Shown here piece after piece: positions 1 to 8,151 of a stretch of 64,000 nucleotides of DNA. Under the pieces are notes generated by a model. It saw only the letters and a list, made by a program, of their open reading frames with translations. It did not search any database and was not told the origin of the DNA. A program made the translations under genes and the position numbers. Positions within the stretch are counted from its first letter, which is position 1. Every line of letters begins with the position of its first letter. Origin of the DNA: Candidatus Obscuribacterales bacterium (lineage in GTDB: Bacteria > Cyanobacteriota > Vampirovibrionia > Obscuribacterales > Obscuribacteraceae); the NCBI GenBank assembly GCA_019747875.1, contig JAIEQI010000006.1:62001-126000 (forward strand), in the 5' to 3' direction.

Positions 1-778
1 CGGCTAAGCGAGCGTATTTCAGCACGATTCTGTGAACTGAACGCGTCGATAGCGGTGTTGACTGGCGGCTTACGAAGAGAGGCTCTTCGCCACCGGTATT
101 GGTCTGATCGGTTTCCTTTCGCTCGGCTTTAGCGCGATTCTCAAGATATCGCTTCAAGCAATCGGTCGCGCCCTGATTGAGCAGAACGACTCTTTCACGA
201 GATCCTTTGCCAAGAACGCGCATTTCCATGGCTTCAAGGTTGAGATCGGAGATCTTTGCAGCTGACAGCTCGCTCACTCGCATCCCTGTTGCATACAGGG
301 TTTCGAGGATCGCTCTGTCGCGCATGCGGCTTAGCGAATCGGCGGTTTCATCGCCTTGTGGAATCAAGGTCGCTTCAAACAGCTTTTGAATCTCTTCGCG
401 GTCAAGGCAAGACGGTAGTCTTCTTGATAGCTTCGGACCACGGACGAGCTTGGAGGGATCTTCCTCTATTAGCTGTTCGCGGCGGAGATATCGGCAGAAG
501 CTACGTATTGCAGAGACTTTCCGAACGACTGTCTGTCTGCTGTAGCGATCTTGTATGGATTGAATGTAGTCTTTGAGCTTCTCGGCTTCCAACGAACCGC
601 CGGTTTTCGGACCTTCGGCTTCATTGGGAGGACCTGGAATCTCTCCGTCTATTAACTGTTTGAGGTCATTGACGTAAGCCCTGATTGTGTTTGCGGAATA
701 ATTCCGTTCAAACTCCAAATATTGAGCGAATTGGTCAAGCCACTGTTGGGGAATTTGTTGAACCTGGGGGGTGTCCAA
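1..778 (-). CDS. Tyrosine recombinase XerC/XerD (3' end outside window)
   Basis: Site-specific tyrosine recombinase of the Xer type, expected to resolve chromosome dimers at dif. The reading frame on the minus strand starts at a TTG at 778 (a stop lies just upstream in frame, and no ATG precedes the conserved region) and runs open to base 1. About 259 residues are visible. The N-terminal SAM-like DNA-binding domain is recognisable (FERNYSANTIRAY; VRKVSAIRSFCRYL). The catalytic domain shows the first catalytic Arg region (LYATGMRVSELSAAKISDL) and the following Lys-containing strand (VLGKGSRERVVLL). The HxxR box and the tyrosine would lie in the missing 45-50 residues. XerC and XerD cannot be told apart here. 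The family assignment is firm; the exact start is less so. Confidence 0.9.
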   Translation of the reverse strand, partial: MDTPQVQQIPQQWLDQFAQYLEFERNYSANTIRAYVNDLKQLIDGEIPGPPNEAEGPKTGGSLEAEKLKDYIQSIQDRYSRQTVVRKVSAIRSFCRYLRREQLIEEDPSKLVRGPKLSRRLPSCLDREEIQKLFEATLIPQGDETADSLSRMRDRAILETLYATGMRVSELSAAKISDLNLEAMEMRVLGKGSRERVVLLNQGATDCLKRYLENRAKAERKETDQTNTGGEEPLFVSRQSTPLSTRSVHRIVLKYARLA

Positions 779-965
779 GAGGTGCCCGCTTTTCTAGGCC
801 TTTCGGCATTATCGAGTCAAGTTCATTATAAAACCCTTATCAGCTTTGTAAAGCGAAAATGGCAGAAAGTTTCTGATATTCATAACAAAGTTTCCGATAA
901 CCTACGATTAGAATCCTCATGACATTGGGAATAACTGTCCTGAATGGTCTACGAGGCGCTGGATT

Positions 966-1367
966 ATGGTTTCGGAATACGAACGAGAAGAGCTGGGCAG
1001 GCTTACTCATCAGAAACTCAAGATACAGGCACAGACGCAACCTCAAGAGGGTGGGCGCATCACACAACAGAACCTTCGCTGTATGAAAGAGGGAGTGAAG
1101 GCCACAGAGACTAGTGATGCCAAGATCAAAATATTTTTTGAACGGCTCCGTTTGGCATTGAGCACCGGAATTGGTGCCGTGCTGACACCTTCAAGTGCAA
1201 GGCGGAAAGTTGATCCATGCAAAGAGTACGGGCACTACATCAAGCTAGGCTCCACTTGGAAAGGTCCATTTCCGAAATGCCTCGATTGCGGAGTTGATAT
1301 AAAGGATCCGAACGAACTTCGTGGCGCGGTCAATAAAGAAGAACGTACTAAGTTTAAGAGCTACTAG
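966..1367 (+). CDS. Hypothetical small protein with Cys/His cluster
   Basis: A 133-residue protein that I do not recognise. The first 70 residues are basic and rich in Gln and Lys. The C-terminal half carries a Cys-x4-His followed by a CxxC pair (CKEYGH, then KCLDCGVDI), which suggests a small metal-binding knuckle. There is no signal peptide or membrane segment. The ATG at 966 has no strong ribosome binding site. Opposite-strand and alternative-frame ORFs overlap its 5' part; this frame is preferred because of the clustered Cys/His residues. It stands alone between the Xer gene, which runs away from it, and a convergent gene. Confidence 0.55.
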   Translation: MVSEYEREELGRLTHQKLKIQAQTQPQEGGRITQQNLRCMKEGVKATETSDAKIKIFFERLRLALSTGIGAVLTPSSARRKVDPCKEYGHYIKLGSTWKGPFPKCLDCGVDIKDPNELRGAVNKEERTKFKSY

Positions 1368-1383
1368 AGTTAAAGGTGTACGA

Positions 1384-1415
1384 GGGGCGTAAGGACCAGG
1401 AATGTGTCCTGCCCC
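1384..1415. terminator. Two-part stem-loop between convergent genes
   Basis: GGGGC (1384-1388) pairs with GCCCC (1411-1415), and inside it GGAC (1393-1396) pairs with GTCC (1406-1409). It lies just after the stop of the small protein and before the end of the convergent gene at 1463. There is no clear T-tract, so a role as terminator is inferred from position only. Confidence 0.4.
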
Positions 1416-1462
1416 GCCTATGAACAGATTTCATTGGCTGATTAAAAGGCGATCGTGCATAC

Positions 1463-2269
1463 TTAGTCGTAATATTCTTTGCGCTTAAACGGAGAAAGCA
1501 AGAGTTTCACTGGCGCGGTGATGATCTTGCCGGCGGTACCTAAAACGGTGCGTCTCTTTCTTGGATAGACCGTCGCATACACAGTTTCTGTTCGCGATTC
1601 GATGGCTATAGGACGTTGTGTGTACCGACGTGGTGTCAGATTTCGCACTGTAAGTACTTTCGAATTGCGTCGATATTGTCGTTTCTTCGCAACACGTCGA
1701 TGTGGTGGCGGATTTCTGAAGGAGTTTTTTATGGCAGTAGCTGCAACTACAGGTGCGGCTGCTGTAGCCGCCTTTTCAACAAAAGTCGTCGTGCTTTCTT
1801 TTGTTTCCTTCCGCGACGCAGAATCTTCATTGGTATTTGGGGAAGGGGAATCCTTTGCATTCCTTAGTGCGAGCGCACCGCCTGCAACTTCATCTGCTCC
1901 GCTCACTGGAGCTGAATGAGAGAGAGTCGTTGCCTCTTGAACTGTGATGGCATTGTCAAATTCTCGCATAGACTCCCGATTCGAGTCATTTGCTTCCAAT
2001 GGCTCATTTGGATAGAAGTTTCCGGTGCTTCCAAGCAATGTGCTTGGTCCGTACACACTAGCAAGATCAATCGGGTAGGAACTGTCATATCGATTTTGAT
2101 CAGCGATCACTCTCTTCTGCTCATGATCAACCATTGCAATTCCTGCGAACACCAGCAGTAGTGCCGCCAGTAAAAGTAGTTTTCCTTTGTTTGCGCTCAA
2201 TCTGCCGCGTTCTGCATATGGTTCTGTGCGCTCGTATGTCGATGATTGTGGGTCGTCTCTTCCGATCAT
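1463..2269 (-). CDS. Hypothetical single-pass membrane protein
   Basis: A 268-residue protein of unknown function. About 27 polar residues precede one hydrophobic segment (residues ~30-46, LLLLAALLLVFAGIAMV), so a membrane-anchored topology with the C-terminus outside is likely. The middle is Ala/Ser/Thr-rich low complexity. The last ~90 residues are strongly basic (many Arg and Lys, PRKRRTVLG). The start at 2269 is supported by a GGAG ribosome site about 13-20 bases upstream in AAAGGAGAGCACGGAGACAT. It is divergent from the kinase gene at 2470, with which it shares a ~200-base intergenic region. No family is recognised. Confidence 0.7.
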   Translation of the reverse strand: MIGRDDPQSSTYERTEPYAERGRLSANKGKLLLLAALLLVFAGIAMVDHEQKRVIADQNRYDSSYPIDLASVYGPSTLLGSTGNFYPNEPLEANDSNRESMREFDNAITVQEATTLSHSAPVSGADEVAGGALALRNAKDSPSPNTNEDSASRKETKESTTTFVEKAATAAAPVVAATAIKNSFRNPPPHRRVAKKRQYRRNSKVLTVRNLTPRRYTQRPIAIESRTETVYATVYPRKRRTVLGTAGKIITAPVKLLLSPFKRKEYYD

Positions 2270-2450
2270 TGTGATGTCTCCGTGCTCTCCTTTATGGACT
2301 GGCTATTACCAATGAAGTTCCAGTCCTGAAGACGAGTAGCAGCGATTCTACCTATGTAACCGAAGAGGCAAGAGAAAAAAGAACTTCACGTAGAAAATGG
2401 GCGAAAATGGGCGGTTTTCAGGTCCACCCTGTCTCAACTACTATGAACTG

Positions 2451-2456
2451 TATAAT
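2451..2456 (+). promoter_or_regulatory. Putative -10 box (TATAAT) of the kinase gene
   Basis: A perfect TATAAT lies 13 bases before the GTG at 2470. No good -35 hexamer is visible at the normal spacing. If used, transcription would start only a few bases before the start codon. Confidence 0.4.
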
Positions 2457-2469
2457 ATAAACAGAGTTA

Positions 2470-4392
2470 GTGGGCGCAAGTGGCTATTTGAAAGTCGGCG
2501 ACATCTTTGAAGAAAAGTATGAGCTTCTCGAGGTGCTCGGTGCCGGGGGCGTTGGAACGGTTTATCGTGCTCGCCAAATCGAATTCGATCGAATAGTTGC
2601 ATTGAAGGTTCTTCATCACGATAAGGCGACTGATCAAGACTTCGCTTCTCGGTTTGTTCGCGAAGCGCAGGCGTTGAGCAAGCTGCATCATGTGAATATT
2701 GTTTCCGTATATCATCTTGGCGTTTCTTCCACGGGTTTGTCCTATATGGCGATGGAATGCGTCGAGGGTAAGAGCATTCGCACTCTCTTGAATGAATCCG
2801 AAAAGATTTCATTCGAAGAAACGTGTGCGATTCTTTCGCGAGTGAGTGATGCGCTTGCAGCCGCTCATAGTGCAGGGATTGTTCATCGGGATCTCAAGCC
2901 GGAGAACATCGTGCTGCCCGCTTCGGGTAATCCGGCCGAGGTGAAAGTGATCGACTTCGGGCTCGCGCATTTTGATGAGCAAGCTCTTGCTAATAATACG
3001 GATCAGCAGAAACTCACGACCACTGGTAACTTGATAGGCACTTCGTTTTATATGAGCCCCGAACAGTGTATGGGACAAAAAATTGATCACCGCTCGGATG
3101 TCTATTCGTTGACAGCCTGTTTCTTTGAAATGGTTTCTGGTCGCCGTCCGTTTGACTCCGATACCGCAGTTGGTATGTTGTACCAACATATAAATACACC
3201 CGCGCCAAAAATCAGTTTGGCTGATTTGGATCGTTATCAACCTGGCCTCAATGAATTTGTTTCCAAAGGGATGGCAAAGAGTCCTCTTGATCGATTTCAG
3301 AGCATGGCAGAGTTTTCTGAGCAGTTGCGCTCGCTTTTGACTGCGCCACAGGAAGCTCGCGGTGGCAAGAGGAATGTACCAGTTATCGTGATTGCTTCTG
3401 TAATTTGCACTGTGTTAGTTGCCGGTCTTTCTTATAGCTTTTTGGGAAATGGTGCAGGTCGGAAAAACGCAGGAGTCACGGTCGTGAAACAGGAGAAAGC
3501 CTTCGACCGGAAAAAGCAAAGTGTCTCGGCGCTTAATCGGTTGATAGAATTGTCGCGAGAGCACAGCAAGTGGATTACTAATCAGGACCACGAAACGGCT
3601 CTGGCTGACGAAAGAAAAATTCTTCAAGATTTGGAATCTAACGATCAGTATTTTGGACGTCGCAAAGATACGCGTTTTATTTCCTATCTACTTCGTTCTC
3701 ATGTTTTGCATGCGCTTGGCCGAGACGACGATGCTATTGATTACGCCACCAAGGCGCTTGATGCATCGAAGACAAGCTCGGGGCAGATGACAATTGAGAG
3801 CGGCGAGGCTCTTAAATGTCTTGGGAATTTGTATCTATGGACGAATCAACTAGACAAAGCAGAAACCTTCTCGAAAGAATCCATTCAGTTGATTGGGAAA
3901 TCAGACAAAGATCCTGGCTCAGTGCCAACTATTGGAACAAATGAGAGGCGGGGAGGTTGGCCTTACAATCGATTGCGCATAGATCCCTGGATCACATTGG
4001 GAGCAATGGCAGAGAAGAAGAAAGAGCACGAGCAAGCCCTTGTGTATTATAAAAAGGCACAGGACGTTGCAGATGATTTCGGCACGGTAATGGCTGTAGT
4101 GGAATGTGCGTTGACTCGTGCCACCATTCTCAAAGTCAGTTTAAAAAAGGAGAAGGAAGCTAGAGCAATCGTTGAGTCGATGGCGGATTATGTGGAGGAA
4201 CGATTGAAAGAAGCTTTGCTCAAGCAGAATCAGCTGCCGATCGCGATGATGATGATCGGTGATTGGTGCAAGAGCCACGGAATGCAAGATCTTTCGAAGC
4301 AAGTTTACCAGCGTGGGCTGAGTTACCAGCGCAGCGGATTTGCAACTAATACTTTTGCAGCCATTCGGCAGCGACTTGAATCCATGCGCTAG
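2470..4392 (+). CDS. Transmembrane Ser/Thr protein kinase with TPR-like C-terminus
   Basis: PknB-type eukaryotic-like Ser/Thr kinase, 640 residues, starting at GTG. The kinase domain spans residues ~17-290: Gly-rich loop GAGGVGTVY (24-32), ATP-binding Lys46 in VALKVL, HRDLKPEN with catalytic Asp141, DFG with Asp162, and the MSPEQ activation-segment end. All core catalytic residues are present, so it should be active. One membrane segment follows (~303-326, VPVIVIASVICTVLVAGLSY). The ~310-residue part beyond it would be extracytoplasmic and looks like TPR-type helical repeats. A second kinase of the same architecture lies at 8152-10851. Family assignment is firm; substrates and signal are unknown. 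Confidence 0.95.
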   Translation: MGASGYLKVGDIFEEKYELLEVLGAGGVGTVYRARQIEFDRIVALKVLHHDKATDQDFASRFVREAQALSKLHHVNIVSVYHLGVSSTGLSYMAMECVEGKSIRTLLNESEKISFEETCAILSRVSDALAAAHSAGIVHRDLKPENIVLPASGNPAEVKVIDFGLAHFDEQALANNTDQQKLTTTGNLIGTSFYMSPEQCMGQKIDHRSDVYSLTACFFEMVSGRRPFDSDTAVGMLYQHINTPAPKISLADLDRYQPGLNEFVSKGMAKSPLDRFQSMAEFSEQLRSLLTAPQEARGGKRNVPVIVIASVICTVLVAGLSYSFLGNGAGRKNAGVTVVKQEKAFDRKKQSVSALNRLIELSREHSKWITNQDHETALADERKILQDLESNDQYFGRRKDTRFISYLLRSHVLHALGRDDDAIDYATKALDASKTSSGQMTIESGEALKCLGNLYLWTNQLDKAETFSKESIQLIGKSDKDPGSVPTIGTNERRGGWPYNRLRIDPWITLGAMAEKKKEHEQALVYYKKAQDVADDFGTVMAVVECALTRATILKVSLKKEKEARAIVESMADYVEERLKEALLKQNQLPIAMMMIGDWCKSHGMQDLSKQVYQRGLSYQRSGFATNTFAAIRQRLESMR

Positions 4393-4631
4393 TTTCTTAT
4401 CTTTCGCTAAGTTCGCTCCTCGGAGCACCGGACTCTTGCCGGCTTCGCTCTGCTAGCTCGTACGGAGCGTCGGCATCCTGCCGACTTCCTCGTATGGAGC
4501 GCGGACGTCCCGTCCGCCCATAGCCTCACAGAGCTGTTTGGGTTGTATCGATCTTGGTGAGCGTCGGCATCCTGCCGACTCCGACCTTTGAGAGCTATTT
4601 TCGATCAATTATAAGGCAGTACTCACGCCGA
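4393..4631. repeat. Cluster of short GC-rich palindromic repeats
   Basis: Intergenic stretch between convergent genes holding four palindromic units: an imperfect one at ~4427-4444, GTCGGCATCCTGCCGAC at 4469-4485 and again at 4563-4579, and GCGGACG/CGTCCGC at 4501-4517. Similar units lie at 35783-35801, 38561-38597, 39493-39536 and, in a gene, 50971-51013. They could act as bidirectional terminators here. No gene is seen in this stretch. Confidence 0.8.
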
Positions 4632-5795
4632 TCATATACCAGTAGCGGCCGCGATACGAGCGAGGACCTCGGCAGTGATGATAGCTGCAGGTTTAAATCG
4701 TCCGAGCGGAGCCTGAATGGCCGCTGGCACAACAACGCCATCCATAAACAATCTAAAGGAATTATTCTTCGGTTGATATCCGAACATCTGTCCGAAGAAT
4801 CCATCAAGAGTGTATCCTGCGCAAACGCTGCCACCTGAATATAGAAGCCCTTTCTTCAGCTGCGACTTTGCAAGCTGGTCTACTTGCGAGGAACCCTTAG
4901 CAATGGCTTCCTCTGCGACTTTGACTGCTTGAGAGGATTGTTTCTCGACTATCTTTGCTCCCTCATTACCTTGGAGCGTGCGAGCAAATTCATCTAGTAG
5001 CTTTGCCTCTTTTCCTCCTCGCACGAAAATCTTCTCTCCGCGTCCCAGTTCTTTCGTGTTGCCCAAGACGGACTCGATAGCATCAATGCTTGTGATCTTC
5101 TTCAAGTCTGTAAGAAAGTCTATCTTCATGTTTATAAGCTTCGAGCCTTTTCCGGAGTCTTGCATTGCTTGCAGTTTCTTCAACATAGATTCAACATTTT
5201 TTGCTAATTTAGCTACTTGCGCACTGCTGCCTTCTAATTCCTGTACTGCCACTGACTGTGCGATGCGGCCGGATTTGAGTCCCTCTGATAGCTTACGATA
5301 CTCATGGGCTGTTGGACTGAGCTTTGACCAATTATCGAGCAGTGAGTTCTCTGCAATGTTTGCGGCTTTCAGTGTAGCTCTGTCGAGAAGCGCAGGAGCC
5401 GCTTGTCCTGCCGTGAAGAGGGTCACATACGGAAGGCAGGCAATTCCTCCTTCATTGTTGCTCCTGTTATTTGCAGAAGGCAATTCATCCCAGCAATGTC
5501 TTTCGCGATAGTTTTCCGAAAAAATGTCTTGTGTTGAAGTTTGTTCTGAGGCATCGCCATAACTAATGCGCTGAACCTCTTGCAGTGTGCCAGGATACGG
5601 TTGTGTCTTGATGCGCACTTCAGGAGTTATAGCTGCTGGTGATTTGTTCTGAGCGAAGTGTACGTCAATGAACATGCCGGAGGCAGGTGTCGATGCAACG
5701 TCTGGATTTTGCAGAATCGCATCGCTGCGTAGTTCATGAAGCTTTGCTTCTGTTGGGCTCTTCGAGTCGAAGCTATCGGGATAAAGGAATTCCAT
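4632..5795 (-). CDS. Hypothetical protein, no signal peptide, hydrophobic C-terminus
   Basis: A 387-residue protein that I do not recognise. Residues 1-130 are polar and Pro/Ser-rich. The middle (~150-310) is charged and probably helical (KLSEGLKSGRIAQSVAVQEL; VAEEAIAKGSSQVDQLAKSQ). The C-terminal ~75 residues are Gly/Ala/Phe-rich (DGFFGQMFGYQP; VVVPAAIQAPLGRF) and may be membrane-associating. The start is well supported by GGAG seven bases before the ATG. The general build, a non-secreted long protein with a Gly/Ala-rich hydrophobic module, resembles the larger protein at 21781-24393, but I see no clear alignment. Confidence 0.75.
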   Translation of the reverse strand: MEFLYPDSFDSKSPTEAKLHELRSDAILQNPDVASTPASGMFIDVHFAQNKSPAAITPEVRIKTQPYPGTLQEVQRISYGDASEQTSTQDIFSENYRERHCWDELPSANNRSNNEGGIACLPYVTLFTAGQAAPALLDRATLKAANIAENSLLDNWSKLSPTAHEYRKLSEGLKSGRIAQSVAVQELEGSSAQVAKLAKNVESMLKKLQAMQDSGKGSKLINMKIDFLTDLKKITSIDAIESVLGNTKELGRGEKIFVRGGKEAKLLDEFARTLQGNEGAKIVEKQSSQAVKVAEEAIAKGSSQVDQLAKSQLKKGLLYSGGSVCAGYTLDGFFGQMFGYQPKNNSFRLFMDGVVVPAAIQAPLGRFKPAAIITAEVLARIAAATGI

Positions 5796-6138
5796 AAGTT
5801 ATTCTCCAATTGCGGGATGAAACTGTTATAAGTTTTCGCACTTGGCTAACGTTTGGCTGAACCCCTGAAATGTTTGTACTACAAGGCTAACGGGGCTCGT
5901 AGTGATCGCACAATTCTGAAAAAGTGTTGAAACGACACGAAGAACTAATGTGCATTCTACGAAACCGAAATCGAATTGAACATGAAACGTGGAATATCTA
6001 GAAGAGCATTCGGTCGTACTCAGGTTTAGTATGGTCGGGAAAACAAGAACAATTAAAACGCTGATCCTGCTGGGAGCTCAATTCTTGCGCTGTCAGGCTG
6101 TTTTGAGCGAGGATGCTGGAGATGAGATTAAGGTCTCA
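5796..6138. other. Intergenic region, no gene seen
   Basis: About 340 bases between divergent genes. It presumably holds both promoters. The upstream part of the following reading frame extends into it (to 5989), but that extension lacks a ribosome site. No strong hairpin or repeat was noticed. Confidence 0.5.
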
Positions 6139-6912
6139 ATGAAATTCAATTGCCTATTTTGCCTGCTCATTTTTGCGATTGCGATCCTATTGACTGATGT
6201 CGGTGTGTCAGCTCAGGTGCCAAACAGGCTTATTCTTATTCCTAATGACTGTAGTAATGAAATTTTTTTTCCTGACTGTATTGAGTTTGAGGAAAGCGGT
6301 ATGGGACTGCATGGACTTTCAGTTACCAGGAAAACTTTCCATCTTCGAGAAGGTTCCTTTGTGTCAGATAGCTATGAGGTCAAAGGACCCAAAGGCACCG
6401 ACACCATTGAGTCTCGGCAAGAATTTCGTGCGGAGGTCATACGTGCTTTGTCGGCAGAACTATTAGATTCAATTGGTGATACCAGCTTTGATGGCGGCGA
6501 CGAAGTGGAATTATGCAAACTGTCAGCTGAATCAATTCGTAGAAAGTTTGGTTCTGAATACACAATAAAACAAGCTGATTCCTCGAGGGCAAGTTCTAAG
6601 TTCTTGCATTCTCCGATATATCAAAGCCCGTTAACAATTATCAAACTATTGGACGGGAAGAATAACAGGTCTATAGAGGTCACAGCTGGGCTCCTCAATC
6701 TTCCGATTCAGGTTTCCTTCAACAATCGAGTTTGGCAAACATACAGTCTAAATCTCCGTCGCTCGCTTGTTCTATTTAAAATGAGATACATATTTAACCG
6801 TGATGCCGATGGAGAGATTTGGCAAGAGAAGTTCAAGCAGCGATGGGAAGGACCGATAAACAGGTTTTGGAGTTACCTCGGATGGCGCAAGATCCGCGTG
6901 TCAAGAAAATGA
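6139..6912 (+). CDS. Hypothetical exported protein
   Basis: A 257-residue protein of unknown function. The frame is open from 5989, but the ATG at 6139 is chosen because it follows an AAGGT site and begins a clean signal peptide (MKFNCLFCLLIFAIAILL, with an Ala-x-Ala type end VSAQ). The mature part is mixed alpha/beta, with Cys residues near its start (NDCSNEIFFPDC) and a basic C-terminus (YLGWRKIRVSRK). No family motif is seen. It stands before another exported protein on the same strand, 114 bases away. Confidence 0.65.
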   Translation: MKFNCLFCLLIFAIAILLTDVGVSAQVPNRLILIPNDCSNEIFFPDCIEFEESGMGLHGLSVTRKTFHLREGSFVSDSYEVKGPKGTDTIESRQEFRAEVIRALSAELLDSIGDTSFDGGDEVELCKLSAESIRRKFGSEYTIKQADSSRASSKFLHSPIYQSPLTIIKLLDGKNNRSIEVTAGLLNLPIQVSFNNRVWQTYSLNLRRSLVLFKMRYIFNRDADGEIWQEKFKQRWEGPINRFWSYLGWRKIRVSRK

Positions 6913-7026
6913 TCAGACGACTGGAATTATTTCAAGCATGCGGAAAATGTCACTGATATGATACGCTAGAGTCGAAATTTCCATTGCTATTGGCGGATCG
7001 AATCAGCTTTCATTTTTTGTGCTGCT

Positions 7027-8124
7027 ATGAATAAACAAACTGTATCTGCATTACTTTGTTTTCTTGCTTTTAACATATCCTTGCACCCTGGGTCGCGGGT
7101 CTTTGCGGCGGAGGGTGGCGAAGCTGCACAGAGACAACTGGCTTTCTCTCCGATCCAAATTGATAAGAACCCATACCAGGCTTCTAGCATAAACCGGTAT
7201 GCAATGATACAGAGCTATCTTAAGGGCAAGCAATGGGATGCCCTTGAAGCTGTGGGCAAGAAAGCGTTTAGTAACAAGGTTCCTTATGCAGGCGGAGGGC
7301 TTGAAATCGATGGTTTCTTCTTGTCGGTCGTTCACGATCCTGCAGGCAGAGGACGTGCAACCGATCTAGGGTCAAAAGACTACCTTCAGCTTATTGATTC
7401 TGTGCAAGCTTGGATCGCTGCAAAACCATCGAGCGCGATGGCACGAATAGCGTTGGCATACGTTCTTATGCAGTATGCATGGAAAGCCAGAGGTAATGGT
7501 TTCGCAAATACCGTTAGTGAGGAAGCCTTTGCGCTCATGCACGATCGTGAACAGAAGGCGCTGCGCATTTTATACGATGCACATTCAATCAAAGAATCTT
7601 ATCCATTCTTTTGGTATGTTGAACTCAATTTTTTAAAGGACGCAAGTAAAAAAGCCGGCATGTATTCTGCTTTTAAACAATCGCAAATAGAATATCCTGG
7701 TTACTTCGGCGCATACGAAGCTATGCTTGCTGCGCTACAGCCGCGCTGGTTAGGATTGCCCGGTGAATGGGAGCAATTTGCCAAAAACGAGGCCGACAAA
7801 ATCGGTGGACCGCAGGGCGACAAACTTTATGCCAGGCAGATACGCTTTGTTCAGGACATCGGATGGTATGACTTCAAGGAAAATATTTTCGAATCGTTCG
7901 CTATCGATTGGCCAAGGGTGAATGAAGGCTACAAGGTTTTGCTAAAGGAATACCCTTCTCGGGATGTTTGGGTTCTCGGAGAGCAAGCTAAGAGTGCGGT
8001 GATGGCAAAAGATTATGCCACCGCGAAGAAGGCTTTTGCTGACCTGCATGGACGAGTGAGTTTAAGTGTTTGGGAAAGCACAGACAACTTTGAACTAGCC
8101 TTGAGAAAGGCTTTTGCTCATTAG
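7027..8124 (+). CDS. Exported protein, DUF4034-like
   Basis: A 365-residue protein with an N-terminal signal peptide (MNKQTVSALLCFLAFNISLH, cleavage probably after VFA). The rest is all-helical and TPR-like. The stretch around YFGAYEAMLAALQPRWLGLP and WEQFAKNEADK resembles the DUF4034 family, which is of unknown function. It converges with the kinase gene that ends at 8152 (27 bases apart). The family assignment is from memory of the sequence pattern and is moderate. Confidence 0.75.
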   Translation: MNKQTVSALLCFLAFNISLHPGSRVFAAEGGEAAQRQLAFSPIQIDKNPYQASSINRYAMIQSYLKGKQWDALEAVGKKAFSNKVPYAGGGLEIDGFFLSVVHDPAGRGRATDLGSKDYLQLIDSVQAWIAAKPSSAMARIALAYVLMQYAWKARGNGFANTVSEEAFALMHDREQKALRILYDAHSIKESYPFFWYVELNFLKDASKKAGMYSAFKQSQIEYPGYFGAYEAMLAALQPRWLGLPGEWEQFAKNEADKIGGPQGDKLYARQIRFVQDIGWYDFKENIFESFAIDWPRVNEGYKVLLKEYPSRDVWVLGEQAKSAVMAKDYATAKKAFADLHGRVSLSVWESTDNFELALRKAFAH

Positions 8125-8151
8125 TATCAATTCAAAGTGCTCGGCAACGCA

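Noticed and set aside
722..922. 66-codon plus-strand frame at the Xer 5' end
   Set aside because: It lies opposite the recombinase start; that frame has clear homology.
840..1067. 75-codon minus-strand frame opposite the small Cys/His protein
   Set aside because: It overlaps a better candidate and shows no feature.
4978..5511. 177-codon plus-strand frame
   Set aside because: It is antisense to the hypothetical protein at 4632-5795, which has a good ribosome site.
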